A DNA stretch of 15,935 nt, taken from the NCBI GenBank assembly GCA_026770615.1, contig MU631463.1, positions 255,306 to 271,240 on the forward strand. The letters run 5' to 3'. Shown piece after piece: positions 7,447-14,877 of this stretch. Position numbers and translations under genes: made by a program. The DNA comes from Pavlovales sp. CCMP2436 (Eukaryota > Haptophyta > Pavlovophyceae > Pavlovales). The notes below the pieces were generated by a model. That model was not told where the DNA came from and searched no databases. It saw only the letters and a program-made list of their open reading frames with translations. The stretch's first letter is position 1. Each line of letters starts with the position of its first letter.

Positions 7447-8145
7447 TTAGAGCTCGACGAGGAGCGAGACCTTGACCCTGATGTTGGATAGGAGCATCAG
7501 AGTCTCCTCTATCGATCGTACGAGGGAGGCCAGCGCGAGTAGCTCGGAATCAGCGGTCGCGGTAGGAACTGTAGTCTGTCTGCGTGTGCGCGCGGCGACT
7601 GCAGAGCCTCCCATCATGACGAGCATGCCGGAGTAGCTGTGGCCGTCGGATGTGTTGCCGACGGATGTGTTGCCGAAACCGGCATCGGAGAAACCGCGGA
7701 TGGTCGGATCACCGTTGAATGTGCGGCCCAGCGTCAGACATGAAATGAGGTAGCCGAAGATGCGTTTGACGTTATCCAAATCTAGCTCCGTCGTCGGCGC
7801 TTGCAGTCGGGATGCCACCAGGGTCACAGCATAGTCGATGTCGCATCGCACCTTGCGTATGTAGCCGACTGTGCCGACGAGCTTCATGTAGTTTTGGCGT
7901 CCATCGGCGTCGAGGAGCTGCGATGTGTCGCTGTTTATCCTGCGCAGGATGTCGACCGCCGCGGGCGTGTCCAACGTACGCATCGTTCCGGCAGCGTTGA
8001 TGTCTGCGAGTGCAGTACGGATGTAGGTCTCCATGGAGACTGTCACTGCGGATCGGTCGGAGGACTGGGATATTTCATCGCGAGATAGTCGTCGGCGTCG
8101 AACCACTTGATGCGGCCGTCTAGCGCAGCGGTGAGCTCGTCGCAA
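7447..8145 (-). pseudogene. pol: Copia reverse transcriptase C-terminal part and RNase H
   Basis: This minus-strand frame ends in TAA at 7447-7449. It carries the copia RT/RNase H linker motif KLVGTVGYIRKVRCDIDYAV (normally L-x-G-x-L-x-Y-x(3)-T-R-P-D-I), then KRIFGYLISC, and the RNase H motifs GFSDAGFG (catalytic Asp) and TATADSELLALA (catalytic Glu region). RNase H would remove element RNA from the RNA-DNA hybrid. A short tandem N-T-S-V/D-G-N-T-S duplication is visible after GFGNTS. The first ~40 codons of the open frame are out-of-frame overlap with the upstream RT piece. The C-terminus continues in the same frame past the stop. Confidence 0.8.
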
Positions 8146-8860
8146 AACTGCGCAAAATGCTCGTCCGAGCAGGTGTAGCAGCAGATGCTGTCGTCGACGT
8201 GCACCGGGATGAGGCAGATGCCGCCGTCCGGGAAGAACTTGACGAAGAGGGATGGGTCGGCACCGGTGGCTGTGAAGCCGATGTTTGTGACCATGTCAAG
8301 GAAGAGGTTGCCCCAGATCTACGAGGCCTCGCGTAGGCCGTTCATAAAGATAGGCGGTGTCGGCTTCGATCTTCTCGTAGCCGCGGGGTAGCCGGAGGAC
8401 GTATCTGTTGCTCCTCCCGTCCATCGAGCCCAGCATGAAGGCCGTCGAGACGTCGAACGACTTGAGCTTGGCTTTGAAGATGGATGCCGCCGCCAGCACT
8501 GTGAGGACAGACTGCGTCTGCACGGTCGGGCTGAAAACCTCGGCCACCGGCATTCGCCCTGTGCGGTTTCCGCACGCCGCGAGGCGAGCGCGGTAAACGC
8601 CGTTGCTCTTGATTTTGGAGACCCAGACCGAGTTAAGGATGATCTCGTCCGCTTCTCGGCGGTTGATCTCGCGAATGACTGCGAGTTCTCGTAAACTCCT
8701 GATGTCTTTGCGTATCGCTCAGAGCCAATCGTGTTGCGATGAGGCCAAAGCTTCTGCGACAGTGCGAGGAGCGGTGGGTGTATCAGGGTTTGGAGCGTGT
8801 ATAGCACCGGGTGGATGGAGGGTGGTTTCGGATCGGTTGCCGTGGCGGCTAAAGCGGAAT
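8043..8860 (-). pseudogene. pol: Copia reverse transcriptase, frameshifted
   Basis: Minus-strand pieces in order: EALASSQHDWL, a TGA, then AIRKDIRSLREL and ILNSVWVSKIKSNGVYRARL (the usual W-V-x-K-x-K and R-x-K-A-R-L start). Next come AEVFSPTVQTQSVLTVLAAA, LKSFDVSTAFMLG (first catalytic Asp), YVLRLPRGYE, a frameshift and a stop near 8310-8320, and LFLDMVTNIGFTATGADPSL. Last come IPVHVDD (catalytic Asp pair, codons at 8190-8201; His replaces the usual Tyr) and WFDADDYLAMKY. The order and motifs are those of Ty1/copia RT. The upstream end is cut at 8860/8861 by a short element; the proline-rich linker resumes on its far side at 9293. Confidence 0.85.
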
Positions 8861-9297
8861 TGATATGGACAAGATTAACCTTTAGACTAATCCCACTAAT
8901 CGATTAGTGGGATTAGTCTAACTGTTAATCTTATCCATAACAAAACTGGGGGTCCGGGGTTCGATGAATTAATGATTTTGCCCTGTTGCGCAACAGCTAG
9001 TTTGATGTAGTTCCTCTCTACGGTCGATTAATGGGAAAAGCCTAAAGATTCGGCCAGGATTGGATGGGGCTCGAACCTGGGACGCCCGGTCTTGTTATGG
9101 ATAAGATTAAGCGTTAGACTAATCCCACTAATCGATGGATAAGATTAACCGTTAGACTAATCCCACTAATCGATGATTAGTGGGATCATCAATCCATGGA
9201 ACCCCGGACCCCCAGTTTTGTTTTGGAGAAGATTAAACGTTAGACTAATCCCACTAATCGATGAGTGGGATCGGTTAATCTTATCCATAACAGGAAT
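8856..9297 (+). mobile_element. Palindromic-end short element, complete copy 2, rearranged, with 5-bp target duplication
   Basis: The element occupies 8861-9292 (432 bp) and is flanked by GGAAT at 8856-8860 and again at 9293-9297. The structure is composite: end palindrome 8861-8942; the internal segment in reverse orientation 8943-9092, with ACTGGGGGTCCGGGGTTCGA first and CTCGAACCTGGGACGCCCGG last; a rearranged end repeat from 9093 in which the GGATAAGATTAA to ATCGAT block is repeated; a 35-bp tail of the internal segment in the opposite orientation (about 9186-9218); and a final end repeat 9219-9292. It splits the copia linker from the RT domain, and the target duplication shows insertion as one unit. 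Confidence 0.88.
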
Positions 9298-9697
9298 GGT
9301 TGGCTGTTAGGAGGGTGGCGGAGAGGTGCGCATGTGGCTCTGGCGTGGCCGGCGTCGGAGAGGAGGGACCGCTGTGCGGTGAGTCTTTCAGCTGCGACTC
9401 GAGTGTGCTTGGTAGTGGCGAGGAAGGACCGCTGCTGGGGGCTGGGGGAAGCAGGTCGTCTTTGGGAGGTGGTGGATCGATTGGCTGGTCGTAGATAGTT
9501 GTGTTCCGAATGAGCGTTCTGGGTGGTGGGTGATGCTGCACAGGGATTGTGGACGCACTGCCCTGAATGAGCTCACTGGGTGTTATCGGTGGTGGCTGCT
9601 GTCGGTTTTCTGGCGGCGGTCGGATTTGCGGCGAGGGATGCATAGGCGGCGGCGGTCGGGGGGGCGGCGCCGGTCGTTGGACGAGCTCCGGGTGCAA
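9293..9697 (-). pseudogene. pol: Proline/serine-rich linker between copia integrase and RT
   Basis: The minus frame is rich in Pro, Ser and Pro-Pro pairs (RPAPPPRPPPPMHPSPQ, PPPPKDDLLPPAPSSGPSSP), as expected for the poorly conserved spacer between integrase and RT in Ty1/copia Pol. It leads directly to the site where copy 2 of the short element inserted. With that insert and one GGAAT copy removed the linker would join sequence upstream of the RT, but in a different frame, so an older frameshift lies between them. Its own upstream end near 9697 abuts a plus-strand integrase scrap, marking another rearrangement point. Confidence 0.6.
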
Positions 9698-9749
9698 GTG
9701 AGGTTACTGCATGGCCAAGAAGAGCGAGGCGGCATCAATTCTACGGCGC

Positions 9750-9815
9750 CATTTTCTTCGGCATGGCGTCCCGCGTGCAGTCCGATCTGACAACGCCCTC
9801 GAGCTGACCAAGTCC
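9750..9815 (+). pseudogene. pol: Small copia integrase fragment in opposite orientation
   Basis: The frame reads HFLRHGVPRAVRSDNALELTK, nearly identical to the minus-strand integrase at about 5320-5380 (second catalytic Asp, SDN motif). Only about 22 codons are recognisable. The change of orientation relative to 9293-9697 indicates a breakpoint near 9700-9750. Confidence 0.75.
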
Positions 9816-9829
9816 TCGGTCTGCAGGCA

Positions 9830-10203
9830 TTGGAGACCGAGTGCAAACAACGACAGAGAGTGCTCGCCGTGCGCCACCCCGCCCCGTGTTACACTGAGAC
9901 AGTGGTGAAAACATTACCAGGCCCGCAGCATCCTGTGCGCACCTCCCCCGCGGATAGCACCACACGCAGTGTGCCGGGCTGGAGAGTGGGCTGCTTCACG
10001 TTCGCCGCAGACGTGGCCTCGTCGCCGACGTGGCCTCGTCGCCGACGAACTCCCGCAGTGGCGCAGTCGCGCCACCAGCGCCCGCCGTCTGGATGGCCGG
10101 GAGCAGGGCGAGCACTAGGTTCCCAGCACCGACCGGTCGAGGCCTGTGGGATCTGGCTGAAGTCGCAACGCGTAGAGCAGAAGCACTTGCTGAGCGTTGC
10201 TGA
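9830..10203 (+). pseudogene. Unidentified reading frame broken by a 17-bp tandem duplication
   Basis: A frame starting at ATG 9830 is coding-like until 10044. Past that point the protein-like frame continues one register away through MAGSRASTRFP, GLWDLAEVATRRAEALAE and a TGA at 10201-10203, then onward past the stop (ALQRSMKLNTGDLAIRTEP). The switch coincides with an exact duplication of ACGTGGCCTCGTCGCCG (10011-10027 and 10028-10044). Without one copy the length would be 357 nt, 119 codons with stop. It follows the integrase scrap directly, so it may be retrotransposon-derived, but I recognise no family. Confidence 0.35.
10011..10044 (+). repeat. Exact 17-bp tandem duplication
   Basis: ACGTGGCCTCGTCGCCG occurs twice head to tail, followed by a third ACG. 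The length is not a multiple of three and shifts the surrounding reading frame. Confidence 0.95.
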
Positions 10204-10317
10204 ACCGGTGCTGTTCTTGCTCTGCAACGGTCCATGAAGCTCAACACCGGCGATTTAGCCATCAGGACGGAGCCACACGCGCCCCGAGCACAATCAGCCG
10301 GGGCAATGACGCCATGG

Positions 10318-10421
10318 AAGATCAATCGACCTCCAGTTTTGTTGTGGATAAGATTGACCGTTAGACCAATCCCACTATTCGATTAGTGGGATCGGTCCAA
10401 CTGTCAAACTTATCCATAACA
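10318..10421 (+). mobile_element. Truncated copy of the palindromic-end short element (right part)
   Basis: ATCAATCGACCTCCAGTTT matches the right end of the internal segment with a small deletion. It is followed by one full end palindrome, 10340-10421 (TGTTGTGGATAAG to TTATCCATAACA, centre CCCACTATTCGATTAGTGGG with one change). The bases on each side (AGTTT and CTTCA) do not form a target duplication. It may be the missing right half of the copy truncated at 1136. Confidence 0.75.
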
Positions 10422-10439
10422 CTTCAGCCTCGAGCACCC

Positions 10440-11630
10440 AGCGTGCGCCATTGAACTGGCGCGTCGCTTGCGTTCAACCGTGCGACGCTTGGGTTACTGG
10501 CCGCGACAGCTGCTGCATCGCTCACTCCTGTGGCAAGCGCGCCGCGGCAGCAACCTCGTCCGCGGCTCACGCGGCTGCAAGGCAAGCTCGCGCGATTGCG
10601 ACCCGGCGAGCGGCTTACGACCCCGCTTGCCCGCGCGTGAAGGCCCCCGCGACAGGAGGTGGGGGCTGGGCTGGCGGCAGCGCGTTAATCTGCGCCGCTT
10701 GAGCTCGACGTTTGAGCTCCCAATTACGGTCTTATTAAGCAGCGAGGACACAGGTGGGGGGCAGGACGGCGGCGGCGGCGGCTCGGGCTCGGTCGGCGGC
10801 AGGACGCCGAGGGGCCGCGCCCACACCATCCCCCCCCTCTTCCCCCCCACCAATGCCGGCTGCGCACCTCCGCCACTCATTAGGGCCGTTCTTGTAGCAC
10901 TCAGCGCGAGCTGCGCTGGAGGTGTTACTGATCTTCGCAAGTGGCATGGTTTCAGCGACCGTTCGGCTGTGGCGACGAACATTGAAGATGGTGGAGACCG
11001 TGACCAAACCGGGCCCCCATGGTCACGGTCGTCATGGTCACGGCGGTGAGCGTCACTCCAGCCGACGGCTGATGATAACTCGCCACTTTCGGACGCTTCC
11101 GGACCAATTCGATGCAGCTGGAAAATCGTTGAACCCGACCATGCTCGATGTGACGTGAGAGATCATCCTTGCGCAGACGGCAGTAAATCGACTCATGGAA
11201 CCACACAACCTCCTGGACCAGTTGGTTCCACAGCGTGTGGGCAGACATCGACTACATAATACGATCAAGTACGACCTCGTCTTGGCGCTGTGGGTGATGG
11301 GCTGCGGGCTCCTTAACACTCGGGTCTGTGAAGGCATGCAGGCGCACGACATCATATCACGCTGCCCAGCTTCAAAGGCACCGACCTCTCCATCATCGCT
11401 GCTGGATGCGCGCATGATTGCGAGAGTAGACTACTACTCAGAACATGAGCATGAAGGACAAACTCAAGATAGACAGCGCGGGCGAAGCTCTCAAACCGGG
11501 CGACACCTCATACTCCTACAGATGCTACGCACAACCGCGAGTGAGACGTATGTAGCGACAACCAAGGACAAAATACCCGTACATGACGCGCATACTTTCA
11601 AGATAGCCTTGTGACCGCCCTGGCAGTCGA
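10440..11630. other. GC-rich stretch with open frames but no recognisable gene
   Basis: Long open frames exist on both strands (plus 10468-11049, minus 10494-10982, plus 11195-11614), but in such GC-rich DNA they are expected by chance. They include low-complexity Gly/Pro runs (about 10750-10860) and show no family motif I can name. A minus-strand stretch around 11050-11248 (HTLWNQLVQEVVWFHESIYC) is somewhat protein-like and could be a remnant of a transposon or host gene. Confidence 0.3.
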
Positions 11631-11998
11631 GAGAGTGTTATGGATAAGAATTGACCGTTAGACCAATCCCACTCATCGGTTAGTGGATTAGTGGGATTGG
11701 TCTAATGGTCAATCTTATCCATAACAAAACTTAGTCTAACGGTTAATCTTATACAACAAGACCGGGAGAGTCCCAGGTTCGAGCCCTATCCAATCCTGGC
11801 CGACTCTTTAGGCTTTTATCATTAATCGACCGTAGAGAGGAACTACATCAAACTAGCCGTTGCGCAAAAGGGCAAAATCATCAATCCATCGAACCCCGGA
11901 CCCCCAGTTTGTTATGGATAAGATTGACCGTTAGACCAATCCCACCCAAATCGATTAGTTGGATTGGTCTAACGGTCAATCTTATCCATAACAGAGAG
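11631..11998 (+). mobile_element. Palindromic-end short element, complete copy 3, with 5-bp target duplication
   Basis: The element occupies 11636-11993 (358 bp) with exact GAGAG on both sides (11631-11635 and 11994-11998). End palindromes are 11636-11726 and 11910-11993. After the first palindrome comes AAAC, which resembles the start of the internal segment in the opposite orientation, and then a second partial repeat arm (TTAGTCTAACGGTTAATCTT, 11731-11750) before the normal internal segment (CCGGGAGAGTCCCAGGTTCG... to GAACCCCGGACCCCCAG). This is a trace of recombination between copies. The 14-bp palindrome is degraded here (CCGTTGCGCAAAAG). Confidence 0.9.
11732..11817 (+). promoter_or_regulatory. 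tRNA-like A and B boxes and T4 run of copy 3
   Basis: TAGTCTAACGG (11732-11742) is A-box-like and GGTTCGAGCCC (11776-11786) is B-box-like, exactly 33 nt apart. TTTT is at 11814-11817. The same arrangement is visible in the other copies, so it is a property of the family. Confidence 0.45.
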
Positions 11999-11999
11999 C

Positions 12000-12880
12000 A
12001 GCCACAAAAGACACGAACCACCTATAGACACGCACACCCACATGGACCAACTCACAGCTGCAGCAGAGAGGCGGACGACGAGCCACACAACCGCCAACCC
12101 TCCCACCGCCCGTGCGTACAACGCCACACAACCCGCTGCCCACAGTCCCCCTCCAGGCCATACAGGCCGAGCCACGCTAACGCGAACGGGCTGCCACACA
12201 TCAAAATCCTGCCCCCGCACCACCAACGGTCGCCAGCCATGCCTCACGCGTCCACATCAAGACCGCCACGCAAACGTACGCAGAGCCAAGCCACGCCCGC
12301 AGCACCCCGGAGGCACTCCACCGCCATACCTAAGCCAGCCACACCACTGATGCCAACATCAGCTACCCCCAGCGTCACAATCAACGGCCGCCACCGCCAC
12401 GCAAACGTACGCAGAGCCAAGCCACGCCCGCAGCACCCCGGAGGCACTCCACCGCCATACCTAAGCCAGCCACACCACTGATGCCAACATCAGCTACCCC
12501 CAGCGTCACAATCAACGGCCGCCACGCCCCCATCGTTCCAAATGTGGCCATGCCACCCACGCACACATGCACACTGTGCTCATCCAAACGGCCAGCGGAA
12601 GCCTGCCAGACCGCCGCACCACCTACTAAATGGGAGCAGCCACAGACCCCCGAGTCATGAACAGTAACTATGCCCGCCAAGCTATGCGATACACAACAAG
12701 CCCACCACGCAAACGCACACAGCGCCGAGCCAAGCCCGCCACACTACAGGGGCAGACCCCAGCCACCTCTAGGCCTAAGCCGGCCATTATTCCACAAAGG
12801 CCAACCCCAACAGCCCCACCAGCGCCATAAGCAGCGGCTGGCCACACCACAGACAAGGAGATGCCAGCTCCCCGCCCGCG
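12000..12880 (+). other. C-rich, G-poor block without a supported gene
   Basis: The plus strand is dominated by C and A (CCAC, CACGC, AGCCA words) over almost 900 bp, a strong strand asymmetry against the neighbouring sequence. Open frames on both strands are products of this composition and of an internal tandem duplication whose unit (131 bp) is not a multiple of three. A degenerate further relative of the unit lies at about 12700-12790 (CCACCACGCAAACGCACACA...). Confidence 0.5.
12263..12524 (+). repeat. Exact 131-bp tandem duplication
   Basis: Units 12263-12393 and 12394-12524 appear identical by eye, starting CCGCCACGCAAACGTACGCA and ending AATCAACGGCCGCCA. Identity over 131 bp implies a recent event or homogenisation. 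Confidence 0.95.
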
Positions 12881-13561
12881 CATATTATTACGCTCATCTA
12901 AATAAACGCTCCCCGGAAGGAAGCGGTACTTCGGCGAGGTGAGCGCCTCGAGCTTGCGTGTGCGCGTGCGCATTTTTTCATATAATAGATATAAAACACG
13001 ACCGCGCCACGTATTTGTTGAGCGAGTCGCGTTTGGTCCGGATTCAATTTACAACAAGCCGTCCCGTGGCGTGCGCTCCAGCAAGCCATTCGAGTTGCGC
13101 CCCACGTGGCTCTTCTCTTGCGACATGCCAGAGAGGTGGAAGACGTCAGACGGGGGCGAGGTGTCTGCAAGCACGAGAGCGAGTTTTGCGCCGACGAAGA
13201 TGAAGACTCGCACGCGCCTCTCCGGGCTGCGTGCGAGTTGACGAAGTGAGTAGAGAGCGGGCCGCCATCGTGCGTTTACCCAGCCCCCCCCAAGGATGAC
13301 TAGACTATCCCACTTTAAAATCACCGTATCTGTCCGATGACTGACTAAATATTTTATGTGTTTATTCAATTTATAACAAGCCACATATATACATTAATTA
13401 TATGTAACTAAATAGTTACTTTACATGAGTATAACAGCATACTTTATCTAAGAATCACGCACATCGCAGTGCGCAGCTTTCAACAGTATATATGTTTATG
13501 ATAGGGATTCAAGCTGGCGTCTGACTGTTCTGAATGTTGTGCTGGTCTGAGCAGTATATCA
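12881..13561. other. No supported gene; transition to AT-rich sequence
   Basis: A GC-rich part (to about 13290) passes into AT-rich DNA. A minus-strand open frame at 13049-13384 (111 codons, including VRVFIFVGAKLALVLADTS) is weakly protein-like, but has no known motif. TTCAATTTACAACAAGCC at 13043-13060 recurs with one change at 13365-13382. Confidence 0.3.
13522..13552 (+). repeat. 31-nt dispersed repeat, copy 1 (copy 2 at 14406-14436)
   Basis: TGACTGTTCTGAATGTTGTG followed by CTGGTCTGAGC matches 14406-14436 (TGACTGTCCAGAAAGCTGTG, then the same 11 bases) with a few mismatches. Confidence 0.7.
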
Positions 13562-13851
13562 TCATACGGGCGTCCACGGGCGGCAGGGCGGTCGTGCGGT
13601 CGTGCGGACGCGTGCGAGGTCGAGGCCGTAGGGGCGGATCCGCACGGATCTAGACGTCGGCGGCTCGGGAACCACTAGGCCCACGCCGCTTCTTTTAAAA
13701 TGCGAACCGGCATCGTCTGCACGCGCAATCGTCTCCCAGTGCGACAGGCACGCGGCGCCGATGGCCTCGGCCTCCGAGCTCTCCAACCCGCCGAGGTCCC
13801 TCTCCGCAGCTCGCTGGAGGAGGCCGAGCGTCTGCAGCAGCGAGCGCTTGC
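13562..13851 (-). CDS. Candidate terminal exon of an unidentified host gene
   Basis: A GC-rich island in AT-rich DNA. On the minus strand a pyrimidine-rich tract ending CTTTAG (13857-13852) could be a 3' splice site. Downstream, one frame is open for 96 codons to TGA at 13562-13564. Its start is helix-like and repetitive in Leu/Ala/Glu (KRSLLQTLGLLQRAAERD, LSHWETIARADDAG); the end is Arg/Pro-rich and less convincing. No family recognised. It lies downstream, on the same strand, of the candidate exons at 14637-14704 and 14989-15935, but I could not join it to them with consistent codon phase, so a shared gene is only possible. Confidence 0.3.
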
Positions 13852-14438
13852 CTAAAGCAGGAGTACAAGACGGTCGACAATTTCAATGGCCGGACTTTTG
13901 GATGTCTGCCTCCAGCGCGGGTGATTTAACTACGTGTGTGGGTAATTTTTAAGGTACCCTATAGTTATTTTTTTATATCTTCGACGAACATATAGAAAAG
14001 TGGGGCAGCAGACGGTGGGTCGCAGATATTCAGGGGCGGTCTCCGAGCGTGTGGGCGCAGCAGTAGTCAGTCACCCAGGCAGCGTGTCTAGGCGCCGAAC
14101 ACCGACAGCGTCTCCCACGGAATATAACGTCTGTCCCCGGGGCGGAGACAGTCACCCTGCACTGCAATTAGCGACCCCTTTGCACCCCTGCTAAAGGTGT
14201 ATTGATTGCGCGGCTACAAGTGCACTACGTTCACATTGATTCATTCATGAGAATAATTTTTGAATGCGAATAATAAATAATGAAGGCAGTATTTGTGAGA
14301 TTGGAGCACCACCACTTAAAAAATCTATTATATGAAATAAGCAGCACGAAAGACACCATGTCATGCCCGTACGCCCCCGAACTGCAAAACGGATGACATA
14401 ATGTGTGACTGTCCAGAAAGCTGTGCTGGTCTGAGCGC

Positions 14439-14637
14439 TAGAACGTTATGTACATTGCAAAAAATAAGGATAAAAATAAAATCTGAAGCCAAAGCTAAAA
14501 AATAACAAATAAGGCTAAACATATATATAAAATAGCTTGCCCAGCTTCTCTGACCTTAACTTTAGAACGTTATATACACTGCAAAAAGAAAAGAAAAAAG
14601 GTAAAAGAAAAGAGAAGCTTGCCCAGTTCCTCTGACC
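14439..14637 (+). repeat. Interleaved diverged direct repeats in AT-rich DNA
   Basis: TAGAACGTTATGTACATTGC plus A5 (14439-14463) recurs as TAGAACGTTATATACACTGC plus A5 (14563-14587). AGCTTGCCCAGCTTCTCTGA (14534-) recurs as AGCTTGCCCAGTTCCTCTGA (14616-). The spacings differ (about 124 and 82 bp), so this is not a simple tandem array. Confidence 0.75.
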
Positions 14638-14704
14638 CCAACTCGTCGCTCAGCCCGGACGAGCTTTCCTCGTCCGCCTCAAGGGCCGCAAGCATCCCGC
14701 GCGT
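14637..14704 (-). CDS. Candidate internal exon, unidentified
   Basis: A branch-point-like TAACTAAC followed by AG could act as a 3' splice site just upstream of 14704. The minus frame then reads GMLAALEADEESSSGLSDEL, an acidic helical segment typical of a real protein, before running into a pyrimidine-rich AT region without coding character. GTCAGA at 14636-14631 is a possible but weak donor. No family recognised. Confidence 0.25.
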
Positions 14705-14751
14705 CTGTTAGTTATTGGTTGGTCGATGGGTATAGAAAGTGAATTACTAGA

Positions 14752-14810
14752 TTTGTGTGTGTGTGTGTGTTTATGTGTGCGGGAGGGAGGGGGGGGGGTG
14801 GAAGGTGTTG
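14752..14810 (+). repeat. (TG)n microsatellite followed by a G-rich tract
   Basis: About eight TG units (14755-14770) are followed by GGGAGGGAGGGGGGGGGG-type sequence (about 14781-14800). On the minus strand this is a long pyrimidine tract. Confidence 0.85.
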
Positions 14811-14877
14811 GCCTGCCTTCTCGCCGCAAACTTGCACGACTCAGCAACGTCTCAAATGTTTTGACGATTATATTATA

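Noticed and set aside
8943..8963. Primer-binding site (TGGGGGTCCGGGGTTCGA, 4 nt after an end repeat)
   Set aside because: It starts with TGG and reads like the complement of a tRNA 3' end, but the implied acceptor segment is too short for a tRNA, and no polypurine tract stands before the opposite repeat.
5775..9292. CRISPR-like array, because of repeated palindromic units
   Set aside because: Units are far apart, separated by transposon coding sequence and flanked by target duplications; the context is eukaryotic.
11909..12481. Plus-strand open frame of 190 codons
   Set aside because: It starts inside the end palindrome of the short element and runs through C-rich DNA and the 131-bp duplication, whose unit shifts frame. 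It is a composition artefact.
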